64,000 bases of DNA from Flavobacterium piscisymbiosum (GTDB taxonomy: Bacteria > Bacteroidota > Bacteroidia > Flavobacteriales > Flavobacteriaceae), in the NCBI RefSeq assembly GCF_020905295.1, contig NZ_JAJJMM010000001.1, positions 2,294,001 to 2,358,000 of the forward strand. Direction: 5' to 3'. Positions 8,056 through 17,024 of the stretch are shown here, one piece after another. A program made the translations under genes and the position numbers. The notes beneath the pieces are model-generated. The model did not search any database. It was not told the origin of the DNA and worked only from the letters and a program-made list of their open reading frames with translations. The first letter of the stretch is position 1. Every line of letters begins with the position of its first letter.

Positions 8056-10572
8056 ATGGCAAAGAATTTAGTAATAGTGGAGTCACCTGCAAAGGCGAAA
8101 ACGATCGAGAAATTTCTGGGAAGTGATTTTCAGGTAGAGTCAAGTTACGGACATATAGCTGACTTACCATCAAAAGAAATAGGAGTAGATGTCGAGAATG
8201 GGTTTAAACCTAAATACGAAGTTTCTCCCGATAAAAAAGCCTTAGTAAGCAAGTTGAAGACACTATCTAAGAATGCCGAAATGGTTTGGCTAGCAAGCGA
8301 TGAGGACCGCGAGGGTGAGGCTATTTCATGGCACTTGGCGGAAGAATTAAAACTAGATGTAAAAAAAACCAAACGAATTGTTTTTCATGAGATTACAAAA
8401 TCAGCGATTCTTAAAGCAATCGAGAATCCAAGAGAAATAGATTATAATTTAGTAAACGCACAACAAGCACGTCGTGTATTAGATCGTTTAGTAGGTTATG
8501 AATTATCTCCCGTTTTATGGAGAAAAATTAAAGGAGGTTTATCAGCAGGACGTGTACAATCAGTTTCAGTTCGTTTGATTGTAGAGAGAGAACGCGAAAT
8601 TCAAAACTTTAATGCAGTTGCGAGTTATTCTATCGTAGCAGAATTTGTGAATGAGGCTGGAAAATCTTTCAAAGCCAAATTACCAAAGAATTTCAATACA
8701 AAAAAAGAAGCCGAAGATTTTTTAAATAAAAACATCGGATCACAATATAAGGTAGCTGATTTAGAAACTAAACCTACCAAAAAATCTCCAACAGCACCTT
8801 TTACAACTTCTACATTGCAACAAGAAGCAGCGAGAAAATTGTATTTACCAGTTGGAATCACCATGCAGCTTGCACAACGTTTGTACGAGGCCGGACTTAT
8901 TACTTATATGAGAACCGATAGTGTAAACCTTTCTAAAGATGCAATGGATGCTGCCGAAGCTGAAATTATAAAATCATATGGGAAAGAATTTTCTAAGCCT
9001 AGAACTTTTGCCAATAAAAGCAAAGGAGCACAAGAAGCGCACGAAGCAATTCGTCCTACAGATATGTCACGTCACACGGTAAACATCGATCGTGATCAGG
9101 CTCGTTTGTATGATTTGATCTGGAAAAGAACATTGGCGTCTCAAATGAGTGATGCACAATTGGAAAGAACAAACGTAAAAATAGAAGCCAATAATCACAG
9201 CGAAATTTTTACTGCTTCAGGAGAAGTTTTACTTTTCGAAGGATTCTTAAAAGTGTATTTAGAAGGTCATGATGACGATGAAGAAGAACAAGAAGGAATG
9301 TTGCCTGCATTAAAAGTAAACGAAAAATTAGTTAACAATTATATTACAGCAACCGAAAGATATTCAAGACCACCGGCAAGATATACAGAGGCTTCTTTGG
9401 TGAAAAAATTAGAAGAATTAGGAATTGGTCGTCCGTCTACGTACGCGCCAACTATTTCGACTATCATCAACAGAAATTATGTAGAAAAAGGAACTCTTGA
9501 AGGTCAGGAACGTAATTATACACAACTTACTTTGCAAGCCAATAAGGTAGGAGAGAAGTTGTTGAAAGAAAATACAGGTTCAGATAAAGGAAAATTAGTT
9601 CCAACAGATATTGGGACAATTGTTACTGATTTCTTAGTGAAAAACTTCGGGAATATTCTGGATTATAATTTTACTGCAAAAGTAGAACAGGATTTTGATG
9701 AGATTGCCGAAGGAAATATCGACTGGGCAATCATGATGCAGGAGTTCTATAATAAATTTCATCCAAATGTAAAAGAGGTTGAAGCGAACGCAGAACGTGA
9801 AAGCGGAGAAAGAATTCTGGGTAAAGATGCTGATGGAAGACAAGTTTCTGTTCGTTTAGGAAAATTTGGACCAATGGCTCAAATTGGAGAAGCAGATGAC
9901 GAAGATAAAAAATTCGCAAGTTTAATGTCTGATCAAAATATCGGAAACATTACGCTTGAAGAAGCATTGAATTTATTTTTATTGCCTAAAAACTTAGGAG
10001 AATATAAAGGAGAAGAAGTAGAAGTAAGTAATGGTCGTTACGGTCCTTATGTTCGTCACGGAAGTGTATTTATTTCTTTACCAAAAGGAGAAGATCCGTT
10101 AAGTCTTTCAAAAGAAAGAGCTCAGGAATTAATCGATGAAAAAGCAATTGCTGATGCACCAATCGCAATTTACAAAGGTGAAGGAGTTCAGAAAGGTGTG
10201 GGACGTTTTGGTCCGTTCATTAAATGGAATGGAATTTTTATCAACGTAAGTAAAAAATACAATTTTGATAATTTATCACAACAAGAAATCGAAGAATTGA
10301 TTGAAGATAAATTACAGAAAAATATAGATAAAGTGCTTCACAATTGGGAAGACGAAGGAATTTTGGTTGAAAAAGCACGTTGGGGTCGTTCGGTTATTAC
10401 AAAAGGTAAAATCAAAATTGAATTAAGTAAAGATGTTGATGCAACAAAATTGACATTGGCTCAGGTTCAGGAAATGATTGCCGCTAAAGCACCGGCAAAA
10501 AAGACACCAGCAAAAAAAGCAACAACCGCTAAGAAAGCTCCAGCTAAAAAAACAGCTGCTAAAAAGAAATAA
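8056..10572 (+). CDS. topA: DNA topoisomerase I (type IA)
   Basis: 838 residues from the ATG at 8056. The Toprim domain starts at the N-terminus (VIVESPAKAKTIEKFLG; DEDREGEAISWHL). The catalytic Tyr284 lies in AGLITYMRTDSVNLS, and the DNA-gate motif is IGRPSTYAPTI. Instead of zinc ribbons, the C-terminal third has topoisomerase C-terminal repeats (GRYGPYVRHG; GRFGPFIKWNG; about residues 650-740). It ends in a Lys/Ala/Pro tail (about 810-838) suited to non-specific DNA contact. The enzyme relaxes negative supercoils. It is followed 4 bp later by the arginase-fold gene, so both are probably one transcript. Confidence 0.97.
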   Translation: MAKNLVIVESPAKAKTIEKFLGSDFQVESSYGHIADLPSKEIGVDVENGFKPKYEVSPDKKALVSKLKTLSKNAEMVWLASDEDREGEAISWHLAEELKLDVKKTKRIVFHEITKSAILKAIENPREIDYNLVNAQQARRVLDRLVGYELSPVLWRKIKGGLSAGRVQSVSVRLIVEREREIQNFNAVASYSIVAEFVNEAGKSFKAKLPKNFNTKKEAEDFLNKNIGSQYKVADLETKPTKKSPTAPFTTSTLQQEAARKLYLPVGITMQLAQRLYEAGLITYMRTDSVNLSKDAMDAAEAEIIKSYGKEFSKPRTFANKSKGAQEAHEAIRPTDMSRHTVNIDRDQARLYDLIWKRTLASQMSDAQLERTNVKIEANNHSEIFTASGEVLLFEGFLKVYLEGHDDDEEEQEGMLPALKVNEKLVNNYITATERYSRPPARYTEASLVKKLEELGIGRPSTYAPTISTIINRNYVEKGTLEGQERNYTQLTLQANKVGEKLLKENTGSDKGKLVPTDIGTIVTDFLVKNFGNILDYNFTAKVEQDFDEIAEGNIDWAIMMQEFYNKFHPNVKEVEANAERESGERILGKDADGRQVSVRLGKFGPMAQIGEADDEDKKFASLMSDQNIGNITLEEALNLFLLPKNLGEYKGEEVEVSNGRYGPYVRHGSVFISLPKGEDPLSLSKERAQELIDEKAIADAPIAIYKGEGVQKGVGRFGPFIKWNGIFINVSKKYNFDNLSQQEIEELIEDKLQKNIDKVLHNWEDEGILVEKARWGRSVITKGKIKIELSKDVDATKLTLAQVQEMIAAKAPAKKTPAKKATTAKKAPAKKTAAKKK

Positions 10573-10576
10573 ATAA

Positions 10577-11728
10577 ATGGAATTTGATTTTCTAGAACCA
10601 GTTAATGACGGAATTTTAAAATTCATTAGTTCGTTGTCTTCACAAGAATTGGGAAGCAAAATTGTTTTGCATACACAGGATCAGTTTCCTGATATTAGTA
10701 AAATTACAATTGCAATAGTAGGTGTTTTAGAAGATCGCCGTAACAGCAATGTAATTAATGAGGTTAATTTGAATGCAGTTCGTAAGAAACTGTATAATAT
10801 GTTTCCCGGTAATTGGGATGCATCGATTGCTGACTTAGGAGATATCCTTGCAGGGGATTCTGTAGAGGATACTTATTTTGCCTTAAAAAAGGTAACTTCT
10901 ACTTTAATTAAGAATAAAGTGATTCCTATAGTTATAGGAGGTTCCCAGGATTTGACCTATGCATTGTACCGTGCGTACGATGATTTAGAGCAAATGGTAA
11001 ACATGGTTGCTGTAGATAATAAATTTGATTTTGGTAAAGAAAACGAAACCGTTTCGGCTAATTCTTATCTGACTAAGATTATTATCGATGAACCAAATAA
11101 TCTTTTTAACTACTGTAATATAGGATATCAAACCTATTACAATTCTCAGGAAGAAATCGATTTGATCGAAAAGTTGTTTTTTGATGCGTATCGTTTAGGG
11201 GAAATTTCGAATAAAATAGCATTGGCAGAACCGGTTTTTAGAGATGCTGATTTGGTAAGCATAGATCTTAATTCGGTAAAATCATCAGCATCAGCGAATA
11301 TGGTTTCTTTTGAACCAAACGGATTCAACGGAAAAGAAATATGTTCATTGGCCAGATATGCCGGAATTAGTGATAAAGTTTCCTGTTTTGGAGTTTTTAA
11401 TCATAATAGTACCGCGCCGGAAGCGGGTATTATTGCACAAATTGTTTGGTATTTTATCGAAGGATATCATTATCGATCGAAAGAATATCCTTTTGGTAGT
11501 CGGGCAACGTATTTGAAATATATTGTTCCGCTTGAAGATGAAGAATTGGTTTTTTATAAAAGCGATAAAACAGATCGTTGGTGGATCGAAATTCCGTTCG
11601 AATCAAATGGTCACAATAAATTGAAAAGAAATACGTTATTACCGTGTTCATACGACGAATATTTGAGCGCTTGTAACCAAGAATTGCCAGAAAGATGGTG
11701 GAAAGCACAGCGAAAAAACGCTTTGTAA
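10577..11728 (+). CDS. Arginase/formiminoglutamase-fold protein with altered metal motifs
   Basis: 383 residues. The overall pattern is that of the ureohydrolase (arginase, agmatinase, formimidoylglutamase) fold, but each metal-binding motif is changed: GGSQDLTYA (residues 121-129) where active enzymes have GGGHS/D, AVDNKFDF (about 144-151) where DAHxD is expected, and SIDLNSVKSS (about 228) where SxDxDxxDP is expected. It therefore probably no longer binds the Mn pair in the usual way. It starts 4 bp after topA and precedes gldK by 263 bp. This neighbourhood is familiar from other flavobacteria, so a link to gliding is possible but unproven. Confidence 0.75.
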   Translation: MEFDFLEPVNDGILKFISSLSSQELGSKIVLHTQDQFPDISKITIAIVGVLEDRRNSNVINEVNLNAVRKKLYNMFPGNWDASIADLGDILAGDSVEDTYFALKKVTSTLIKNKVIPIVIGGSQDLTYALYRAYDDLEQMVNMVAVDNKFDFGKENETVSANSYLTKIIIDEPNNLFNYCNIGYQTYYNSQEEIDLIEKLFFDAYRLGEISNKIALAEPVFRDADLVSIDLNSVKSSASANMVSFEPNGFNGKEICSLARYAGISDKVSCFGVFNHNSTAPEAGIIAQIVWYFIEGYHYRSKEYPFGSRATYLKYIVPLEDEELVFYKSDKTDRWWIEIPFESNGHNKLKRNTLLPCSYDEYLSACNQELPERWWKAQRKNAL

Positions 11729-11923
11729 AGTAAAATTTTAAAGAAAATTGCGGTTTTTTTTGAGTTTAAAAAAAATGTTAAAATATATTAGTAAGAAAAT
11801 AAACATAAAGTATAAAATTTAACGTTTTACGTCGATTTTTTCTGTTAGTTTATCGATGAAATATTTTTTTTTTATTTTATTTAACATTATTTTTGAACGG
11901 TAAAATAAATTTCGCAACTAGTA

Positions 11924-11954
11924 TTGTTTTTTAGATAAATAATAAATACGTTTA
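11924..11954 (+). promoter_or_regulatory. Candidate promoter of the gldKLMN operon
   Basis: TTG (11924-11926), a 20-bp spacer, then TACGTTTA (11947-11954), one base off TAnnTTTG. It lies about 38 bp upstream of the gldK ATG in a very AT-rich 263-bp gap. Confidence 0.4.
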
Positions 11955-11991
11955 CGGACTTATAATAATGAATAGATAATCCCAAATTTAT

Positions 11992-13395
11992 ATGAAGAAG
12001 TTTATTGCATTTGCAGCAATGTTAACACTGGTAATTGGCTGTGGTAAGTCAGGAGACAAAGGTGAGTTAGTTGGTGTTACAGGAGGGAAATGGCATCCTG
12101 AAAAACCTTATGGAATGACGTTAGTTCCAGGTGGATCTTTTATTATGGGTAAATCAGATGCTGATTTAGCTAATGTTGAAGATGCTCCGACTAAAACAGT
12201 AACGGTTCGTTCATTTTATATGGATGAAACAGAAATTACTAACAGCGAGTACCGTCAGTTTGTAGAATGGGTAAAAGATTCTACAATGAGAGTTCGTTTA
12301 GCAATCTTAGCTGACGAAACAGGACAAAAATCTACTGGTGATAAAGGTAAAAAAGGTGGAAGTATTGCAGATTATGCATTTAATGATTCAGAGCCGGATA
12401 AAATGACGGCGTATGATAAATATATGTATGATAACTACTATAGTGTAGGAACAAAAGATGATCCGTACGCTGGTAGAAAATTAAACAAAAAAGTTAAGTT
12501 AATTAAAGATACTAAAGCTTACCCAGATGAGTATTATGCTGAGGTAATGGATTCTATGTATTTACCAATTGAAGAATCATATAATGGTTTAAGAACAATT
12601 GATGTAAATAAATTGAAATTCCGTTATTCTTGGATGGATATTCAGGCTGCTGCAAAAGCCAAAGTTGGAAAAAGAAAAGACTTCGTTAAAACAGAACAAG
12701 TAAGTGTTTATCCTGATACTACAGTTTGGATTAAAGATTTTGCTTACTCTTATAATGAGCCAATGCACAATGATTATTTCTGGCACAAAGCTTACGGAGA
12801 TTATCCTGTAGTTGGTGTAACATGGAAACAAGCAAAAGCATTTTGTGCATGGAGAACTTTGAACAAAAACAGCTATATCAAATCTAAGAAAAAAGGACGT
12901 GATCTAGTAAATGCATTCAGATTGCCAACAGAGGCAGAATGGGAGTATGCTGCTAGAGGAGGTCTGGAATCTGCAACTTATCCTTGGGGTGGTCCTTATA
13001 CTAAAAGTGACAGAGGTTGTTTCTTAGCAAACTTTAAACCAAGCAGAGGTGACTATGCTGCAGATGAGGCTTTATACACAGTTGAAGCTAAATCGTATGA
13101 TGTAAACGGTTACGGATTATATAATATGGCAGGAAACGTTTCAGAGTGGACAGATTCAGCTTATAATCCAAATGCTTACGAATATGTTTCTACAATGAAT
13201 CCAAACGTAATCGACGGAAACAACCAAAGAAAAGTGGTTCGTGGAGGTTCTTGGAAAGATGTTGCTTATTTCCTACAGGTAAGTACTCGTGACCATGAAT
13301 ACGCAGATTCAGCAAGAAGTTATATTGGTTTCAGAACTGTACAAGATTACATGGGAACTCAAACAACAGGAAGCGGAAAAAAAAGTAAATTATAA
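11992..13395 (+). CDS. gldK: Gliding motility lipoprotein GldK (type IX secretion)
   Basis: 467 residues. The signal peptide ends in lipobox VIGC (Cys17). The rest is an FGE/sulfatase-modifying-factor fold: GMTLVPGGSFIMGKSDADLA, FYMDETEITNSEYRQFVEWV, RLPTEAEWEYAARGG, GNVSEWTDSAYNPN and VVRGGSWKD. In GldK this fold is structural: with GldN it makes the periplasmic ring attached to the outer membrane in the type IX secretion system. It is first gene of gldKLMN, with gaps of about 50 bp to each next gene. Confidence 0.95.
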   Translation: MKKFIAFAAMLTLVIGCGKSGDKGELVGVTGGKWHPEKPYGMTLVPGGSFIMGKSDADLANVEDAPTKTVTVRSFYMDETEITNSEYRQFVEWVKDSTMRVRLAILADETGQKSTGDKGKKGGSIADYAFNDSEPDKMTAYDKYMYDNYYSVGTKDDPYAGRKLNKKVKLIKDTKAYPDEYYAEVMDSMYLPIEESYNGLRTIDVNKLKFRYSWMDIQAAAKAKVGKRKDFVKTEQVSVYPDTTVWIKDFAYSYNEPMHNDYFWHKAYGDYPVVGVTWKQAKAFCAWRTLNKNSYIKSKKKGRDLVNAFRLPTEAEWEYAARGGLESATYPWGGPYTKSDRGCFLANFKPSRGDYAADEALYTVEAKSYDVNGYGLYNMAGNVSEWTDSAYNPNAYEYVSTMNPNVIDGNNQRKVVRGGSWKDVAYFLQVSTRDHEYADSARSYIGFRTVQDYMGTQTTGSGKKSKL

Positions 13396-13452
13396 TTAAA
13401 TTCAAATAACCAAATCAAATCTATTTTAAATTAAAACCTAAAAAAAAGTATT

Positions 13453-14088
13453 ATGGCATTATTAAGTAAAAAAACAATGAATTTCGCTTATGGTATGGGA
13501 GCGGCAGTAGTAATCATCGGTGCACTTTTCAAGTTGCAACACTGGCAAGGTGCTAGTATCATGTTGATTATTGGTCTTGGTGTAGAAGCGTTTATTTTTG
13601 CATTGTCTGCTTTTGATCCTGTTGATGATGAATTAGACTGGACTCTTGTTTACCCGGAATTAGCTAACGGTCAGGCTAGAAAAAAAGCTGACAAAGTTGA
13701 AGCTCCAGCTGATGCTCAAGGATTATTGTCACAAAAATTAGATGTAATGTTGAAAGAAGCTAAAATTGACGGTGAGTTAATGGCAAGCTTAGGAAACAGC
13801 ATCAAAAATTTCGAAGGAGCTGCTAAAGCAATTTCTCCAACAGTAGATTCTATTGCAGGACAAAAGAAATATGCTGAAGAAATGTCTATGGCTGCTGCAC
13901 AAATGGAATCATTGAACAGTTTATACAAAGTACAATTAGAAAGTGCTTCAAGAAACGCACAAGCAAACAGCGAAATTGCTGAAAATGCTTCTAAATTAAA
14001 AGAACAAATGCAATCTATGACTGCAAACATTGCTTCATTAAACAGTGTTTATGGTGGTATGCTTTCTGCAATGAGTAACAAAGGATAA
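13453..14088 (+). CDS. gldL: Gliding motility protein GldL (type IX secretion motor)
   Basis: 211 residues. Two transmembrane helices lie at the N-terminus (about residues 12-28 and 35-54). The second carries a buried Glu (Glu45 in GLGVEAFIF), aligning with the glutamate known to be needed for proton-motive-force use in GldL. A long cytoplasmic helical region follows (about 60-211, heptad-like, rich in Ala/Lys/Glu/Gln). GldL and GldM form the inner-membrane rotary motor that powers gliding and protein export. Confidence 0.96.
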   Translation: MALLSKKTMNFAYGMGAAVVIIGALFKLQHWQGASIMLIIGLGVEAFIFALSAFDPVDDELDWTLVYPELANGQARKKADKVEAPADAQGLLSQKLDVMLKEAKIDGELMASLGNSIKNFEGAAKAISPTVDSIAGQKKYAEEMSMAAAQMESLNSLYKVQLESASRNAQANSEIAENASKLKEQMQSMTANIASLNSVYGGMLSAMSNKG

Positions 14089-14140
14089 TTAGTTTTTGAC
14101 TATTATATTAAATTTATTAATAAAGAACTAATTAGAAAAA

Positions 14141-15682
14141 ATGGCAGGAGGAAAATTAACCCCTAGACAGAAGATGGTGAACCTGATGTATCTGGTTTTC
14201 ATCGCAATGTTAGCAATGAATATGTCAAAAGAAGTTTTATCTGCTTTTGGCTTAATGAATGAAAAATTCGAAAGCGCAAATAAATCATCAGAAGAAAGTA
14301 ATGCTTCAATGCTTACTTCTTTAGATCAAAAAGCTGCTGAAGCAAAAGGAGAGTTTGTTAAAGCTTCTGAGACAGCACATAAAGTTGAAGGAATTTCAAA
14401 AGATTTTTATGCTTATATTGGTACTTTAAAAACAGATGTTGTTAAAGGATTTGATGTAGATAAAGAGACAGGTAAATTGCCTTACGAGGCTATGGATAAA
14501 GGAGACAATGTCGATAGTTGGTTTAAAGGAGAAGGATATAGTGCTAAAGGGACTGAAATTATTTCTAAAATTGAAAAGTATAAAGCTGATATTAAAGCTG
14601 CTTTAGGAACTGACAAAAAATATTCTGCAATTGTTGCGGAGGTTGAGAAAAAATTTGATGTTTCTGATGTAAAAAATAAAGATGGAGTAAAAGATAAATA
14701 TTTATCTTACCACTTTAAAGGATTTCCTGCTGTAGCTTCAGTTGCAAAACTTTCAGCTTGGCAAAATGACGTTAAAAAAGCAGAATCTGATGTATATAGT
14801 GCTGCTTTAGGAAAAGCTGCAGTTGCTGCTGCTTCTTATAGCAATTATCAGGCAATTGTTGTTTTAGATAAAAATGCTTACTTCCAAGGAGAAAAAGTAA
14901 CAGGTAAAGTAGTTTTAGGTCGTTATGACGAAAATACAAAACCAACTTCTTTCCAAGGTCCAGGACAAATTGTTAACGGACAAGCTGTTATTTCATTAAC
15001 TGCTGGTGGAGTAGGTGAGCAAACTATTAATGGACAATTTACATTCTTAGAAGACGGAAAAAATATTCCACTTAAATTTGCTGGAAATTATGTTGTAGTT
15101 CCAAGACCGAACTCTGCTACTATTTCTGCTGATAAAATGAATGTTGTATATAGAGGTGTAGTTAATCCAATCTCTGTATCATTCGCTGGTGTTGCTGATA
15201 ACAAAGTTGTTGCAAGCGCACCTGGATTATCTTCTGCTGGTAAACCAGGGAAATATAATATGAGTCCAGGTTCTGGTAATGAAGCTACAATTGCTGTAAC
15301 AGGTACTTTGCCAAACGGAGATAAAGTTACAGACAAGAAAACATTTAGAATTAAAGGTATTCCTAGTCCAACTGGTACAATTAGAGGAGATCAAGGTGTT
15401 GTTAAAGGGCCTAAATCTAACTTAGAAATTGCTACTATTGGAGCTAAATTAAATGACTTTGATTTTGAAGTTGGTTTAGACGTTGTTGGATTTAATATGA
15501 AAATTGCAGGACAACCTACAGTTGTTGTTTCTGGAAATAAATTGAATGCACAATGTAAACAAGTACTTTCAAGAGCAGGAAAAGGAGACCAGGTTACTAT
15601 TTCTGAAATTAAAACTAAACTTGTTGGAGCTGGTAGTTATTTATTGCCAAGAACTGCTCCAGTAATTTTCGAAATACAATAA
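14141..15682 (+). CDS. gldM: Gliding motility protein GldM (type IX secretion motor shaft)
   Basis: 513 residues. The short cytoplasmic start MAGGKLTPRQKMVN contains Arg9; one transmembrane helix follows (about residues 13-33, LMYLVFIAMLAMNMS), then a large periplasmic part of four domains (about 34-513). The first is helical; the later ones are beta-rich (VVLDKNAYFQGEKVTGKVVL, then PRPNSATISADKMNVVYRGV). GldM threads the GldL ring and reaches across the periplasm to the GldK/GldN ring. Length and gene order agree with the family. Confidence 0.96.
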   Translation: MAGGKLTPRQKMVNLMYLVFIAMLAMNMSKEVLSAFGLMNEKFESANKSSEESNASMLTSLDQKAAEAKGEFVKASETAHKVEGISKDFYAYIGTLKTDVVKGFDVDKETGKLPYEAMDKGDNVDSWFKGEGYSAKGTEIISKIEKYKADIKAALGTDKKYSAIVAEVEKKFDVSDVKNKDGVKDKYLSYHFKGFPAVASVAKLSAWQNDVKKAESDVYSAALGKAAVAAASYSNYQAIVVLDKNAYFQGEKVTGKVVLGRYDENTKPTSFQGPGQIVNGQAVISLTAGGVGEQTINGQFTFLEDGKNIPLKFAGNYVVVPRPNSATISADKMNVVYRGVVNPISVSFAGVADNKVVASAPGLSSAGKPGKYNMSPGSGNEATIAVTGTLPNGDKVTDKKTFRIKGIPSPTGTIRGDQGVVKGPKSNLEIATIGAKLNDFDFEVGLDVVGFNMKIAGQPTVVVSGNKLNAQCKQVLSRAGKGDQVTISEIKTKLVGAGSYLLPRTAPVIFEIQ

Positions 15683-15727
15683 TAAAAGTAGGTAAAACTA
15701 CACTCAATATCTTATAACGATACCACG

Positions 15728-16717
15728 ATGAAAGTAAGAAATTTTTTAATAGCTATTGTTTCTATCGCTGGAGGTTTTTCTTCTTATGCGCAATCTAATT
15801 TGCTAAATGCGAAAACACCTGCTCAGATAGGACTTAAAACTCCTGCGCAACTTATCTCTGATAATGATAAACCTTTGGCTTATGGTTATGTAGATGATAG
15901 AGACATCTTGATGGGAAAAACTACTTGGGAAATCATTGATTTAAATGAAAAAATCAACTTTCCAATGTACTTTCCGGTAGATACGGCTAATATTGGTTCT
16001 GATAGACGTTCGCTTTACGACGTTTTGACGAAAGCTGTTAAAAACGGCAAAATAACTGAAGTGTATAGCGACAGTTATTTCAATACTAAAAAATCTTTGA
16101 AGGACATTCAAGGTGCATTATCTCGTATTGATACAACAGATGCTGGTAGAGAGTTAATCAATCAATATCCGGACGACTACAAATCACGCGTTGTGAAGAA
16201 AAAAGTTGTTACTGGTACTGGTAAAAAGAAAGTTGTTTCTTATGTTGAGGAAACAGTTGGTCCAACAAGATCTGTACCGGCTGAGTATATCCTGAAACAA
16301 GACTTAACAGCAGCTGATGTTACACAATATAAAATAAAAGGATACTGGTATTTTGACAAACGTCAAAGTGAACTGAAATATCGTTTACTGGGTCTTTGTC
16401 CTGTAACTCCGGATGTTTATACAATGAATAGTGACGAGAAAGATTATATCGAGTTATTTTGGATTTTCTTCCCTAATGCGAGAGAAGCATTACATGAAGC
16501 AAAAGCATTTAACGACAGTAACTCTGCGCTTCCAATTTCATTCGATCAAATCTTAAATTCAAGACGTTTTAATGCAGTTGTTTATAAAGAAGAAAACTTG
16601 TACGGAGATCGTGAGATCAAAGAGTACATGAAAGACAACGCACAAAACCAATTGTTAGAATCTGAAAGAGTAAAAGAGAAGATTCGTAACTTCGAACAAG
16701 ATATGTGGAATTACTAA
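15728..16717 (+). CDS. gldN: Gliding motility protein GldN (type IX secretion)
   Basis: 329 residues with a signal peptide (MKVRNFLIAIVSIAGGFSSYAQS). The body contains DDRDILMGKTTWEIIDLNEK and ends ESERVKEKIRNFEQDMWNY. GldN is the periplasmic partner of GldK in the outer-membrane ring of the type IX secretion system. It is last in gldKLMN and is followed by a terminator. A close paralogue, gldO, lies 289 bp downstream. Confidence 0.95.
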   Translation: MKVRNFLIAIVSIAGGFSSYAQSNLLNAKTPAQIGLKTPAQLISDNDKPLAYGYVDDRDILMGKTTWEIIDLNEKINFPMYFPVDTANIGSDRRSLYDVLTKAVKNGKITEVYSDSYFNTKKSLKDIQGALSRIDTTDAGRELINQYPDDYKSRVVKKKVVTGTGKKKVVSYVEETVGPTRSVPAEYILKQDLTAADVTQYKIKGYWYFDKRQSELKYRLLGLCPVTPDVYTMNSDEKDYIELFWIFFPNAREALHEAKAFNDSNSALPISFDQILNSRRFNAVVYKEENLYGDREIKEYMKDNAQNQLLESERVKEKIRNFEQDMWNY

Positions 16718-16740
16718 GTATCTAAAAGTACATTATAAAA

Positions 16741-16776
16741 AAGCCCTTACTGCCACGGTAGTAAGGGCTTTTTTAT
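16741..16776 (+). terminator. Terminator of the gldKLMN operon
   Basis: Stem AAGCCCTTACT / AGTAAGGGCTT with a short loop and a T-tract, 23 bp after the gldN stop. Confidence 0.85.
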
Positions 16777-17001
16777 TGGATGTAATTTGTCTTTTCTGGT
16801 TCTTTTACAATTAACAATTTAAAGATTTATAATTTGATATGAAATATTGATGTTACACATTTGATAGTGAGTAGTTTATCTGTTAGTTTTTTTGATGTCG
16901 TTTTATTACGTGTATCGCTGTTAAATGTAGTTTTTTCAGGCTTACATATTAAAATTTCAGTTAATTGTAGGAAAATAACAATAAAATAGAAAATATTGCG
17001 T

Positions 17002-17009
17002 TAGCTTTG
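17002..17009 (+). promoter_or_regulatory. Candidate -7 element of gldO
   Basis: TAGCTTTG matches TAnnTTTG exactly. An in-frame TTG at 17007 lies inside it, so the ATG at 17025 (or 17028) is the better start. No clear -33 TTG at the right distance. Confidence 0.45.
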
Positions 17010-17024
17010 TTACAAAAAATTGTT

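Noticed and set aside
11992..13395. GldK as an active formylglycine-generating enzyme
   Set aside because: The FGE fold is present, but position, lipobox and gene order show the structural ring component of type IX secretion; I see no reason to claim catalysis.
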